DNA of 64,000 nucleotides from Maricaulis sp. (lineage in GTDB: Bacteria; Pseudomonadota; Alphaproteobacteria; Caulobacterales; Maricaulaceae), in the NCBI RefSeq assembly GCF_030149235.1, contig NZ_JASBRW010000014.1, forward strand, positions 62,001 to 126,000. Direction: 5' to 3'. Of this stretch, positions 36,232-44,585 are shown piece by piece (position 1 is the stretch's first letter; each line of letters starts with the position of its first letter). Below the pieces are notes generated by a model, which saw nothing but the letters and a program-made list of their open reading frames with translations, ran no database searches and had not been told where the DNA came from. The position numbers and the translations under genes were made by a program.

Positions 36232-36498
36232 ATGCGTCAATTCTACGTTTTCATCAAATGTGAGCTCGGTCGCACCTACGACGTCGCCGCATCGCTGGTC
36301 GACAATCTCGATGAAGCGCCGATGGTGCATTCCATCTCCGGTGCGTTCGACCTCCTTGCTCACTTTTCTCTCAATGATGACGCGGACATCGGCCGGTTTG
36401 TTAATCAAAAGGTTCAAACAATTTCCGGCATCAAGGACACGCAGACCATCATCTGTTTCAATGCTTTCACCCGCGATCGCGGCCTCGGTGACGGCTAG
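36232..36498 (+). CDS. Stand-alone RAM (Lrp/AsnC ligand-binding) domain protein
   Basis: An 88-residue protein that consists only of the C-terminal RAM domain of Lrp/AsnC regulators (MRQFYVFIKCELGRTYDVAASLVDN, VHSISGAFDLLAHFSL, ISGIKDTQTIICFN) with no DNA-binding helix-turn-helix. AAAAGGAG lies ahead of the ATG. It sits between the aryl-CoA ligase (20 bp) and sdaA (17 bp). Such proteins bind small amino acids or related ligands and can modify full-length regulators or enzymes. Confidence 0.9.
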   Translation: MRQFYVFIKCELGRTYDVAASLVDNLDEAPMVHSISGAFDLLAHFSLNDDADIGRFVNQKVQTISGIKDTQTIICFNAFTRDRGLGDG

Positions 36499-36515
36499 GC
36501 CGGGCGACATTTCTG

Positions 36516-37901
36516 ATGCATTTCGGCGTATTTGACCTGTTCAAGATCGGAATCGGGCCCTCGAGCTCGCACACCGTCGGACCGATGAAGGCGGGCAAGC
36601 GCTTCGTCGAGCGGGCGCTTGAGAAGGTCCGGGACGGAGGCCTTATCCGGCTTGAATGTGAACTCTATGGCTCGCTGGCGCTGACCGGCCTGGGCCATGG
36701 CACCAATACAGCCGTCCTGCTCGGCCTGGAGGGGCACGACCCGGCTCAGATCGACCCGGACACCATCGAGCCCCGCCTCGCCCGCATTCGCAGTGATAAG
36801 ACGCTGCACCTCGCCAATGGTGATGTGATCGAGTTCGACGAAAAAAAACATCTCGACTTCCGCGGTGAGGTTCGCCTGCCCTTCCACTCAAACGCCATGA
36901 AGTTCCGCGCCATCGGCCCGGGCGAACAACTCGTCCTCGAGGAAATCTGGTATTCGATCGGTGGAGGCTTCGTCATTGATGAGCACGAGGCCGGCCGCAA
37001 TTCCGCAGCCGATGTGAAGGAAGGCGAGCCCTACCCGTTCAACTCGGCAGCGGAACTGCTTGAAATCGGCGAGAAGACCGGCCTGTCCATCCATCGTATC
37101 ATGCTGGCCAATGAACGCGCCTTCCTGCCCGAGGACACGATCCGGGCGGGCATTGAAGGCCTTTGGCGCACGATGGAGGACTGTATCGACCGCGGCCTGG
37201 CCCAGGATGGCATCCTGCCCGGCGGGCTGCAGGTCAAGCGTCGCGCGCCACAGATGTACAAAGACATCAAGGCCACCCCGGTGTCGCCGGAGGAAGATCC
37301 TTTGGCGCCTATGGACTGGATCAATCTCTGGGCTATGGCGGTGAATGAAGAGAACGCCGCGGGTGGCCGCGTTGTCACCGCTCCGACCAATGGTGCAGCG
37401 GGCATTATTCCCGCCGTCGCACGTTATTTTGATCGCTATCACCGCGACCCGGACGATGAAGAAGCGTTGCAGCGCTTCTTCCTGACGGCGGCCGCGATTG
37501 GTGCGCTGTACAAGAAAAACGCCTCTATTTCGGGGGCTGAAGCCGGCTGTCAGGGGGAAGTGGGCGTCGCCTGTTCCATGGCGGCGGGTGCCCTGGCTGC
37601 CGCCATGGGCGCCAACAATCACCAGATCGAGGATGCCGCCGAGATCGGCATGGAGCACAATCTCGGCCTGACCTGCGACCCGGTGGGCGGGCTGGTTCAG
37701 ATCCCTTGTATCGAACGCAATGCCATCGGCGCGATCAAGGCGATCGATGCGGCCCGGCTGGCCTTGCGGGCCACCTCATCTGACATGAAGGTGTCTCTGG
37801 ACCAGGTCATCGAGACCATGCGCCAGACCGGTCTCGACATGATGGAAAAATACAAAGAGACCAGCCAGGGCGGGCTCGCAGTGAATGTGGTGGAGTGTTA
37901 G
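36516..37901 (+). CDS. sdaA: L-serine ammonia-lyase (iron-sulfur, single chain)
   Basis: Converts L-serine to pyruvate and ammonia. At 461 residues it is the fused beta-alpha form. The beta domain begins FDLFKIGIGPSSSHTVGPMKAGKRF. The alpha domain has NGAAGIIPAVARYFDRYH, SGAEAGCQGEVGVACSMAAGALAAAMG and LTCDPVGGLVQIPCIERNA, with the cysteines expected to hold the 4Fe-4S cluster. It may be cotranscribed with the RAM gene. It meets the efflux adaptor gene tail to tail with a 4 bp overlap. Confidence 0.95.
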   Translation: MHFGVFDLFKIGIGPSSSHTVGPMKAGKRFVERALEKVRDGGLIRLECELYGSLALTGLGHGTNTAVLLGLEGHDPAQIDPDTIEPRLARIRSDKTLHLANGDVIEFDEKKHLDFRGEVRLPFHSNAMKFRAIGPGEQLVLEEIWYSIGGGFVIDEHEAGRNSAADVKEGEPYPFNSAAELLEIGEKTGLSIHRIMLANERAFLPEDTIRAGIEGLWRTMEDCIDRGLAQDGILPGGLQVKRRAPQMYKDIKATPVSPEEDPLAPMDWINLWAMAVNEENAAGGRVVTAPTNGAAGIIPAVARYFDRYHRDPDDEEALQRFFLTAAAIGALYKKNASISGAEAGCQGEVGVACSMAAGALAAAMGANNHQIEDAAEIGMEHNLGLTCDPVGGLVQIPCIERNAIGAIKAIDAARLALRATSSDMKVSLDQVIETMRQTGLDMMEKYKETSQGGLAVNVVEC

Positions 37902-38962
37902 GCGTCCTCGCCCTGGGTCTGCACCGCCCGTCCATCACTGAGGGTTTCCGCCCCGGAGACCACGACCGTCTGACCGGCCTCCACATCGCCCTCGATGGCG
38001 ATATAGCCGCCTGAGCGAACACCGGGCTGCACTGTGATCTGACGGGCGATGTCGTCATCCCCCACCACAAAGATATGACTCCCATTGGCGCGCAGGATAA
38101 CGGCGTCATACGGGACAGTGAGCTGGGTCCGCGGCGTTTCGGCCGGGAAAGACGCCCGCGCCGCCGAACCGACTATCCAGCCTGTTTCGGCCAGGTCGAT
38201 CCGGACCTCGAAAGTGCGCGAGACGCGATCACCGACAGGAACAATCGCCCGGATCGGCGCGCGGATCTCCTGATCATCACTCCCGGTCATGGTGATCTCC
38301 TGCCCGACGCTGAGATAGGGGGCGATGGATACAGGCGCCTGGGCGACGGCCTCCTTGCGGGACACATCGACGAAACGGACGACTTCCCGCCCCGGCGAGG
38401 ATAATTCGCCGACTTCGATCAGGCGCTCAACCACGCGGCCGGTGAACGGGGCGCGGATCCGCGTCCGGTCAAGATCGAGCTCGGCGCGGGAGACGGCGGA
38501 GCGCGCTTCACGCAGATCGAGGGCTGCGAGATCGCGGGCCAGCTCGGCCTCACGCAAGCGCGTGGGCGGCACGGTGCCATTAGCTGCCAACTGTGTAAAA
38601 CGTTCGGCCTCGGCGTTCTGGTAAGAGGAATTCGCACTGGCGCGGGACAGGCGCGCGCGGGCTTCCTCCAGCTGGATACGCGCCTGCCGGTCATCGATCT
38701 GGGCGATGACATCGCCGCTTTCCACCACATCGCCCGGCTCGGCGATTACCGTCACCCGGCCGGTTGTCTCGGCCGAAATACGGGCATCATTGCGGGAGAT
38801 CACACTGGCCGGCGAGGTAATGGTGCGCGACATCAGACGCGAGTCGATCTCGGCCACGCGGACCGTAGCAGGCGGTGGGCCGCCCTGGGCCTGCGCGGCA
38901 CTGAAGCCGGAAGCCGCAACGACAGCGGAAATGAGGGTGATGACAGCGGTGTGGCGGAACAT
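37898..38962 (-). CDS. RND efflux periplasmic adaptor (MFP)
   Basis: Membrane fusion protein of 354 residues. Signal peptide about 1-25 (SAAQAQ). Barrel-sandwich halves (ARISAETTGRVTVIAEPGDVVESGDVIAQID and RIRAPFTGRVVERLIEVGELSSPG) flank a coiled-coil hairpin (about 92-165), then a beta-barrel and membrane-proximal domain. It lies 17 bp downstream of the RND permease, the reverse of the usual adaptor-first order. No outer-membrane TolC-type channel is in the window. Confidence 0.93.
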   Translation of the reverse strand: MFRHTAVITLISAVVAASGFSAAQAQGGPPPATVRVAEIDSRLMSRTITSPASVISRNDARISAETTGRVTVIAEPGDVVESGDVIAQIDDRQARIQLEEARARLSRASANSSYQNAEAERFTQLAANGTVPPTRLREAELARDLAALDLREARSAVSRAELDLDRTRIRAPFTGRVVERLIEVGELSSPGREVVRFVDVSRKEAVAQAPVSIAPYLSVGQEITMTGSDDQEIRAPIRAIVPVGDRVSRTFEVRIDLAETGWIVGSAARASFPAETPRTQLTVPYDAVILRANGSHIFVVGDDDIARQITVQPGVRSGGYIAIEGDVEAGQTVVVSGAETLSDGRAVQTQGEDA

Positions 38963-38979
38963 GGAACATCCCCTCCGGA

Positions 38980-41900
38980 TTATTCAGCAGGCTGGATAGT
39001 TTCCTGGCGAGCCGTCTGGCGGCTTTCGCCCAGGCGCAACAGGGCCGGGATCAAGAGTAGCGTAAAGACCAGCGAGACACTCATCCCGCCGACAATGGCC
39101 GCGGCGAGCCCGCGATAAATGGCACTGCCCACGCCCGGGAAAAGCAAGAGCGGCAACATGCCCAGAAGACTGGTCAGCGTGCTCATGAAGATCGGCCGCA
39201 AACGCATGCGCAGCGCCTGATCCACCGCATCACGCCGCGCCAGGCCCCGACGTTCTCCCTGCCGGGTCTGATCCACCAGCAGGATCGCGTTGTTGATCAC
39301 CAGCCCGAGGAGAATGAAGAAACCCATCATCGTCAACAGGTCGAGCGGAACGGTAAGGAAGAGGTTGAGGATCTGCAGCATGATTACACCGCCGACCCCG
39401 GCCAGTGGGATCGAGACCAGCACCAGTCCGGCATCGCGCAGGGAGCGGAACAGGCCGGCAAGGATCAAGAAGAGAACGACCAGCGCCATACCGATATTGC
39501 TGAGCATGGTCTGCTTGGCGCGCGCCAGGCTGTCGGCGCTGCCGCCATAGGTGATCGAGCCGTCCGGCGGCAATTGCGCCTGGATCGCCGGAGCGACATC
39601 GTCCTGGACGATGTCGAGGATCTCCTCGAGCGTCAGCCCTTCGGGCTGGCTGATATTGATGGTGATGGTCCGGCGACGATCAAGGCGCTGGATACCGCCG
39701 ATGCCCACGCCTTCGCGGATCGTGACCAGCTCACCGAGCGGAACCACCGCACCCGTCGGCGTGACAATCGGCAGGCCTTCAAGCTCGTCCGGCGTCGACC
39801 ACCCCTCAGTCCGCACAATCGTATTCATGCGCGTGTCGCCATCGAAGTATTCACCGATAAACTGGCCATCGCCCAGCATGGCAATCATGCCGGCCACATT
39901 GCGCCTCGCCCATCCCGCTTCCTGGATGCGACGATCATTGGGCACCATGGTCAGGCGCGGCTGGCTCGCCTGCGGGGGCGGATTGGCGTTGATATTGACG
40001 CCCGGGAAGCGATCACGGAGGAGCTGCAGACCGGTCAGAACGGCGCGCGTGCGTGCCTCGGCATCCGCAGACTGGACATTGATCTGGATATTGCCGCCCT
40101 GGTTGAAGCCGCCGAAGAGATCCCCCTGCTGGGCGTTGGAAAACACGACATCGGGGATATCGCCGATAATCTCATTCCGCACGATTTCCTGGAGCTCGCC
40201 GACGCGGGACTGGTCTGCCACCCGGATGCCGGCCGTCGCACCTCCACCACCCGGGAAGGTACCGAAATAATAATTCCGCAGGGCCGGTTCCTGTTCCCCG
40301 GACATGTAGGGTTCAAGCCGTTCGACGACGCGCTGCGCGACTTCGGTCTCGATCCAGTCAAGCGATGTCCCCGGGGGGAAGATCCAGAAGGCATCCACGG
40401 CATCGCGTTTCACCGGCGGCAGATAATCCGTGTTGGGCAGCATGACATAGGTCAGCCCCATCGGGACGGCGATCAGGCCGGCAATCACCCCCAGGCGGAT
40501 GCCCCGCTTGTCGGTCAGCTTGAGAATATTGTCGGCGATGGCGCCCATCAGGGGTTGGGCGGTCTGCTCTTGCCGGTCCCGGATCAGGTATTTTGCCGCC
40601 ACGGGCAGAATGGTGACGGCGACAACCATCGACACGCCCACACCGACAGCGATGGTGATCGCGAGATCCGCGAAAAGCTGACCTTCCACATCGCGGACAA
40701 AGATCAACGGCAGGAAGATCGCCACGGTCGTAACCGTGGAGGCCAGTAGCGCACCCCAGACTTGCCCGGCTCCCTGCTCGGAAGCGGTATCAGGATCTTC
40801 ACCGGCTTCGCGCCTTCGGATGATGTTCTCTACCACCACGATGGCCGCATCCATCACCATCCCGGTGGCAAAGGCCAGGCCGGCGATCGAGATGACGTTC
40901 AGGGTTCGCCCGAACAGGAAGAGGACGATTAGCGTCGACAGCAGGCAGACTGGAATGGTCAGGGAGACGATCAGCGTCGCTCTTGGCCGGCGCAGAAAAA
41001 ACCACAGACCGATCACCGCCAGGGCGATACCGATCAGCAGGTTGGTGCGCAGAAGATTGATCGCCCGCATGATGAAGACCGAGGCGTCGAAGGACGGGGC
41101 CATGACCAGTTGGCGCTCGGCCAGCAGGGTTTCGTTGATCTCAGCGACCTCGGCCTTCACCGCATCCAGCGCCGCCAGCACATTGGCGCCCTGTGCCCGG
41201 CGCACCTCGATGCCCATGGCCGGGTTGCCATTCTGATAAGTGAAATCGTTGCGTTCGCCATAGGCCACCTCGACGGTGGCGAGATCACGCAAACGTACCG
41301 GGCTGCCATCGCGCCAGACGATGACGAGATCGCCCATTTCCTCAGGCTCGAACTCGCCCTCGAAGCGGAGCTGGTAGCTGCGTCTGCCGATATCGGTATT
41401 GCCACCGGAGACGTCGGAATTATTCGCAATGGCCGCGGAGATCTGCGGCAAGGTCACACCCAGCGCCGCGGCGCGATAGGGATCAATCGTGATCTGAAGT
41501 TCCTCCGGCCGGCGGCCCCAACCGACAGCCACGGAGGCTACGCCCTGAATGCCTTCAAGACGAGGAACGATCACGTCCTCCACGAAGCTGGAATAGTCGT
41601 GGATCTCATTGGGATTGCCTGGCAAGGCCTGGAGGAAGAACCAGATCAGGCTTTGCTGCGCATCACCGCCAAACCCGCCCAGCGTGGGCCCCACCGCATC
41701 GCGGGGCAAGGGCGGCACCTGGCTCAGACGGTTTCCGATCTCGATCGCCGTCTGGGTCATGTCGGTTTCGATGGAGAAGGTCAGATTGATGAAGGCATTG
41801 CCCTCGCCCACGAAGACCCGCATCTCTTCCAGACCCGGCAATCCGGCCAGAGCCTGTTCCTGCGGCTCGACGATTTCCGATTCCATTTCCTGCGGCGATG

Positions 41901-42060
41901 CTGAACGCCAGAATGTGGAAATATTGACCTGCGGCCGCTCGGTATCCGGCAGGAGCTGGATCGGCAGCCGGGTAAATGCCACAAGGCCCATCAGGACAAT
42001 GAGCGCAATGCCGACAAAGACGGCAGACGGATTGTTCAGCGATAATCGTGTGAGCGGCAT
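38980..42060 (-). CDS. RND efflux pump inner-membrane permease (AcrB/MexB-like)
   Basis: Proton-driven exporter of 1026 residues with twelve membrane helices in two repeats, each with a large periplasmic loop. It begins LTRLSLNNPSAVFVGIALIVL. Helix four shows the proton-relay pattern TGMVMDAAIVVVENI, and the second repeat ends with LGLVINNAILLVDQTRQ and MRLRPIFMSTLTSLLGMLPL. GAGGGAG is ahead of the ATG. Substrate range unknown; the sequence looks like the multidrug (HAE1) class more than the metal class. Confidence 0.93.
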   Translation of the reverse strand: MPLTRLSLNNPSAVFVGIALIVLMGLVAFTRLPIQLLPDTERPQVNISTFWRSASPQEMESEIVEPQEQALAGLPGLEEMRVFVGEGNAFINLTFSIETDMTQTAIEIGNRLSQVPPLPRDAVGPTLGGFGGDAQQSLIWFFLQALPGNPNEIHDYSSFVEDVIVPRLEGIQGVASVAVGWGRRPEELQITIDPYRAAALGVTLPQISAAIANNSDVSGGNTDIGRRSYQLRFEGEFEPEEMGDLVIVWRDGSPVRLRDLATVEVAYGERNDFTYQNGNPAMGIEVRRAQGANVLAALDAVKAEVAEINETLLAERQLVMAPSFDASVFIMRAINLLRTNLLIGIALAVIGLWFFLRRPRATLIVSLTIPVCLLSTLIVLFLFGRTLNVISIAGLAFATGMVMDAAIVVVENIIRRREAGEDPDTASEQGAGQVWGALLASTVTTVAIFLPLIFVRDVEGQLFADLAITIAVGVGVSMVVAVTILPVAAKYLIRDRQEQTAQPLMGAIADNILKLTDKRGIRLGVIAGLIAVPMGLTYVMLPNTDYLPPVKRDAVDAFWIFPPGTSLDWIETEVAQRVVERLEPYMSGEQEPALRNYYFGTFPGGGGATAGIRVADQSRVGELQEIVRNEIIGDIPDVVFSNAQQGDLFGGFNQGGNIQINVQSADAEARTRAVLTGLQLLRDRFPGVNINANPPPQASQPRLTMVPNDRRIQEAGWARRNVAGMIAMLGDGQFIGEYFDGDTRMNTIVRTEGWSTPDELEGLPIVTPTGAVVPLGELVTIREGVGIGGIQRLDRRRTITINISQPEGLTLEEILDIVQDDVAPAIQAQLPPDGSITYGGSADSLARAKQTMLSNIGMALVVLFLILAGLFRSLRDAGLVLVSIPLAGVGGVIMLQILNLFLTVPLDLLTMMGFFILLGLVINNAILLVDQTRQGERRGLARRDAVDQALRMRLRPIFMSTLTSLLGMLPLLLFPGVGSAIYRGLAAAIVGGMSVSLVFTLLLIPALLRLGESRQTARQETIQPAE

Positions 42061-42120
42061 GTCGGTCTCCCTCGCATGCTTCTCATATCACCCCACACAG
42101 CAAATGGGATTAAACCTTGC

Positions 42121-42152
42121 TAAGGCGGCTCACGGCAATGTGAGCCGCCTTA
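42121..42152. terminator. Strong hairpin between scoB and the RND gene
   Basis: Perfect 13 bp arms TAAGGCGGCTCAC (42121-42133) and GTGAGCCGCCTTA (42140-42152) with a 6 base loop. Downstream of it on the minus strand the sequence is only moderately T-rich. It may reinforce termination after scoB or act as a regulatory element in the RND leader. Confidence 0.5.
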
Positions 42153-42164
42153 ACTGCAAGTCAT

Positions 42165-42186
42165 AAAACGCAAACGCGAGTTTGCG
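42165..42186 (-). terminator. Intrinsic terminator after scoB
   Basis: On the minus strand CGCAAAC, loop TCGC and GTTTGCG (42186-42169) are followed directly by TTTT (42168-42165). The stem begins 2 bp after the scoB stop codon. This is a classic short rho-independent terminator. Confidence 0.75.
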
Positions 42187-42187
42187 C

Positions 42188-42847
42188 TCAGGCCGCCTGG
42201 TGTTCGACCAGCGTGTCCGAAACGGTGTATTTTGCCTCGGTTTTCTCGGCGAGCTCGTCCAGCGTGGCACCCGGCGCCAGTTCGATCAGTTCGAGATGAT
42301 CATCCTTGACGTCAAACACGCCCAGCGTGGTGATGATGCGGTGCACGCAACGCTGGCCGGTCAGCGGCAAGGTACATTCCTTCAACAGCTTCGGCTCGCC
42401 GCGCTTGTTGGCGTGGTCCATGATCACCACCACCCGTTTGACACCAGCAACGAGATCCATGGCGCCGCCCATGCCCTTGACCAGCTTGCCCGGGATCATC
42501 CAGTTGGCGATGTCGCCGGTTTCGGAGATCTCCATAGCACCGAGGATGGACAGATCGATGTGACCGCCGCGGATCATGGCGAAACTGTCGGCCGAGGAGA
42601 AATAGCTCGTCCGGCGCAGCTCGGTGATGGTCTGCTTGCCGGCATTGATCAGATCGGCATCGACCTCATCGTCATGGGGGAACGGGCCCATGCCCAGCAT
42701 GCCATTCTCCGACTGCAGGGTCACGTCGACGCCGTCTGGGATGTAGTTGGCGACCAGGGTCGGGATGCCGATACCCAGATTGACGTAGAAACCGTCTTCC
42801 AGTTCCTGGGCGGCGCGGGCCGCCATTTCATCGCGTGTCCAGGCCAT
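42188..42847 (-). CDS. scoB: 3-oxoacid CoA-transferase subunit B
   Basis: Subunit of 219 residues of the succinyl-CoA:3-ketoacid CoA-transferase type. It starts [16 protein letters not shown] and shows [14 protein letters not shown], then the catalytic-glutamate motif [12 protein letters not shown] and the [27 protein letters not shown] block. It follows scoA with no gap. The pair moves CoA from succinyl-CoA to acetoacetate or a related keto acid. It could feed on products of aromatic or amino acid breakdown, but no pathway link is visible apart from proximity. Confidence 0.95.
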   Translation of the reverse strand: MAWTRDEMAARAAQELEDGFYVNLGIGIPTLVANYIPDGVDVTLQSENGMLGMGPFPHDDEVDADLINAGKQTITELRRTSYFSSADSFAMIRGGHIDLSILGAMEISETGDIANWMIPGKLVKGMGGAMDLVAGVKRVVVIMDHANKRGEPKLLKECTLPLTGQRCVHRIITTLGVFDVKDDHLELIELAPGATLDELAEKTEAKYTVSDTLVEHQAA

Positions 42848-43552
42848 TTACGCGTCCTCCCGCTGACGGATCGTGCGCTGCTCGATGCGCTTTTCGAAAC
42901 TACCTTGCACCAGACGCTGCACAAAAATGCCCGGCGTATGGATCTCGTCCGGGTCGAGGCTGCCCAGTTCGACGATTTCCTCAACCTCGGCAATGGTCAC
43001 CTTACCGGCTGTTGCCATCATCGGATTGAAGTTCCGGGCCGTCTTGCGGAAGATAAGATTGCCTTGCGGGTCCGCTTTCCAGGCTTTGACGATGGAAACA
43101 TCTGCCTTCAGCCCCGTTTCCATGATGTAGGTCTCACCGTCGAACTCACGGTGCTCCTTGCCCTCCGCGATCAGCGTGCCGACACCGGTCTTGGTAAAGA
43201 AGCCCGGAATGCCCGCCCCGCCAGCTCGGATACGTTCGGCCAACGTGCCTTGCGGATTGAACTCCAACTCCAGCTCGCCCTCGAGATACTGGCGCTCGAA
43301 CTCCTTGTTCTCACCGACATAGGAAGAGACCATTTTCTTGATCTGCTTGGCGTCCAAGAGGATGCCGAGGCCGAACCCGTCGACGCCGCAATTATTCGAG
43401 ATCACGGTGAGATCCTTGACGCCCAGCTCATGCAGCGCGGCGATCGAATTCTCGGGGATGCCACAGAGGCCAAAGCCTCCGGCCATCAGCGTCATTCCGT
43501 CAAACACCAGCCCGTCCAAAGCAGACTTGGCGTCCGGATAAACCTTATTCAT
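42848..43552 (-). CDS. scoA: 3-oxoacid CoA-transferase subunit A
   Basis: Subunit of 234 residues with [15 protein letters not shown], the CoA-transferase glycine loop [26 protein letters not shown] and [17 protein letters not shown]. The ATG at 43552 has GAGG in front, while the one at 43567 has none, so the shorter form is chosen. It is directly followed by scoB. First gene of the scoAB pair on the minus strand. Confidence 0.94.
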   Translation of the reverse strand: MNKVYPDAKSALDGLVFDGMTLMAGGFGLCGIPENSIAALHELGVKDLTVISNNCGVDGFGLGILLDAKQIKKMVSSYVGENKEFERQYLEGELELEFNPQGTLAERIRAGGAGIPGFFTKTGVGTLIAEGKEHREFDGETYIMETGLKADVSIVKAWKADPQGNLIFRKTARNFNPMMATAGKVTIAEVEEIVELGSLDPDEIHTPGIFVQRLVQGSFEKRIEQRTIRQREDA

Positions 43553-43591
43553 GCGGACCTCGGTCAAAAGTTGATGATCGGTTCATGTTTA

Positions 43592-43607
43592 GACCGCGGG
43601 TGCGGTC
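43592..43607. repeat. GACCGC-N4-GCGGTC palindrome between yihY and scoA
   Basis: 6 bp arms around GGGT in the gap that separates two minus-strand genes. The same arms occur at 63173-63188 after metC. There is no T tract, so termination is only a possibility. Confidence 0.35.
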
Positions 43608-43638
43608 CAGACCAGTCATTACAGCATGCCGAAGTCCT

Positions 43639-44520
43639 TCAGGAGGCAGTCCGACCGTCGATTTCAATGGCCAACGCCCCGCCGAAGAAGACGGCATAGG
43701 CGGACCAATAAATCCACAGGAGGAAGACCACAAGTGCGCCAAGTGACCCGTAGACGCTAAAATCAATCACTTCATCGATATAGGCTGAAAAACCCTTCGA
43801 CAGACCGAGCCACAAGAGCGTTGCCACCAGGGCCGCCGTCGTCGAAGCCCGCCAGCTCACCGCCTGTTCGCGGCGGCGCATGGTGAGCCTGTAGAGCAGC
43901 TCCAGAGCCAGAAACATGCTCAGCCCGGCCGCTGTCCATTCATTGATTACGAGACCGAAATCGAGTCCCTGGATACCAAGCCAGTCGGTGACCTGGCGCG
44001 CGATGACAGGGATGAAGAGAACAGCCAGATTGGCAATCGTCAGCAAGACCCCGCCAATCAGTACTCCCAACATGGCGATGATGTTGAAATGGATGACATT
44101 GCGGATATCACGATCTTCCGCGAGATGGTTCAGACCGGCGATCAGGGCTTTCACCCCTCGCGCCGCGGCAAACAGAGCAATGGCCAGCGCAATCGCGCCC
44201 TGAAGCGAAAGCACGGTGATCGGTGCATCAGCAAGCCTGGAGAGCTGTCCAAGCATGAAGTCCTGCGCCGCAGATGGCATAATCTCCGCCAAGCGAGCCA
44301 GCTGCCGTTCCGCGTCTTCAATGGAAAAAACAACGCCATAGACCGACATCGCCAAAGCGATCGCTGGAAACAGGGCCAGCATGCCAAAGAAAGAGGCGCC
44401 ACCGGCGAACAGCATCACGTCACGGGCCATGGATCGGCTGATGGCGGCGATAATGACGCTGATAACTGCACGTCGGCGCTGTTTCCGGGCGGAGGGGTTT
44501 GTCATGATGGCCAAGCACAC
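43639..44520 (-). CDS. YihY/BrkB family inner-membrane protein
   Basis: A 293-residue membrane protein with about six helices. It shows MLFAGGASFFGMLALFPAIALAMSVYGVVF, then FVIN-type helices and the C-terminal YGSLGALVVFLLWIYWSAYAVFFGGALAIEID, which is the YihY/UPF0761 signature. Function in the family is unsettled; earlier claims of RNase BN were withdrawn. A basic N-terminus (KQRRRAV) faces the cytoplasm. It is divergent from the WYL regulator gene. Confidence 0.9.
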   Translation of the reverse strand: MCLAIMTNPSARKQRRRAVISVIIAAISRSMARDVMLFAGGASFFGMLALFPAIALAMSVYGVVFSIEDAERQLARLAEIMPSAAQDFMLGQLSRLADAPITVLSLQGAIALAIALFAAARGVKALIAGLNHLAEDRDIRNVIHFNIIAMLGVLIGGVLLTIANLAVLFIPVIARQVTDWLGIQGLDFGLVINEWTAAGLSMFLALELLYRLTMRRREQAVSWRASTTAALVATLLWLGLSKGFSAYIDEVIDFSVYGSLGALVVFLLWIYWSAYAVFFGGALAIEIDGRTAS

Positions 44521-44585
44521 GCTGCTTCGGTTAAAGAATCGACAAACGGCGACAAGGCTCAGAACGCGCGGGGACTTTCCGGCTC

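Noticed and set aside
39574-40749. Plus-strand open frame of 391 codons opposite the RND permease
   Set aside because: Antisense shadow of a full-length RND gene; charged, repetitive composition and no family match.
43639-44520. YihY protein as ribonuclease BN
   Set aside because: The RNase BN assignment for this membrane family was withdrawn in the literature; the protein has no nuclease motif.
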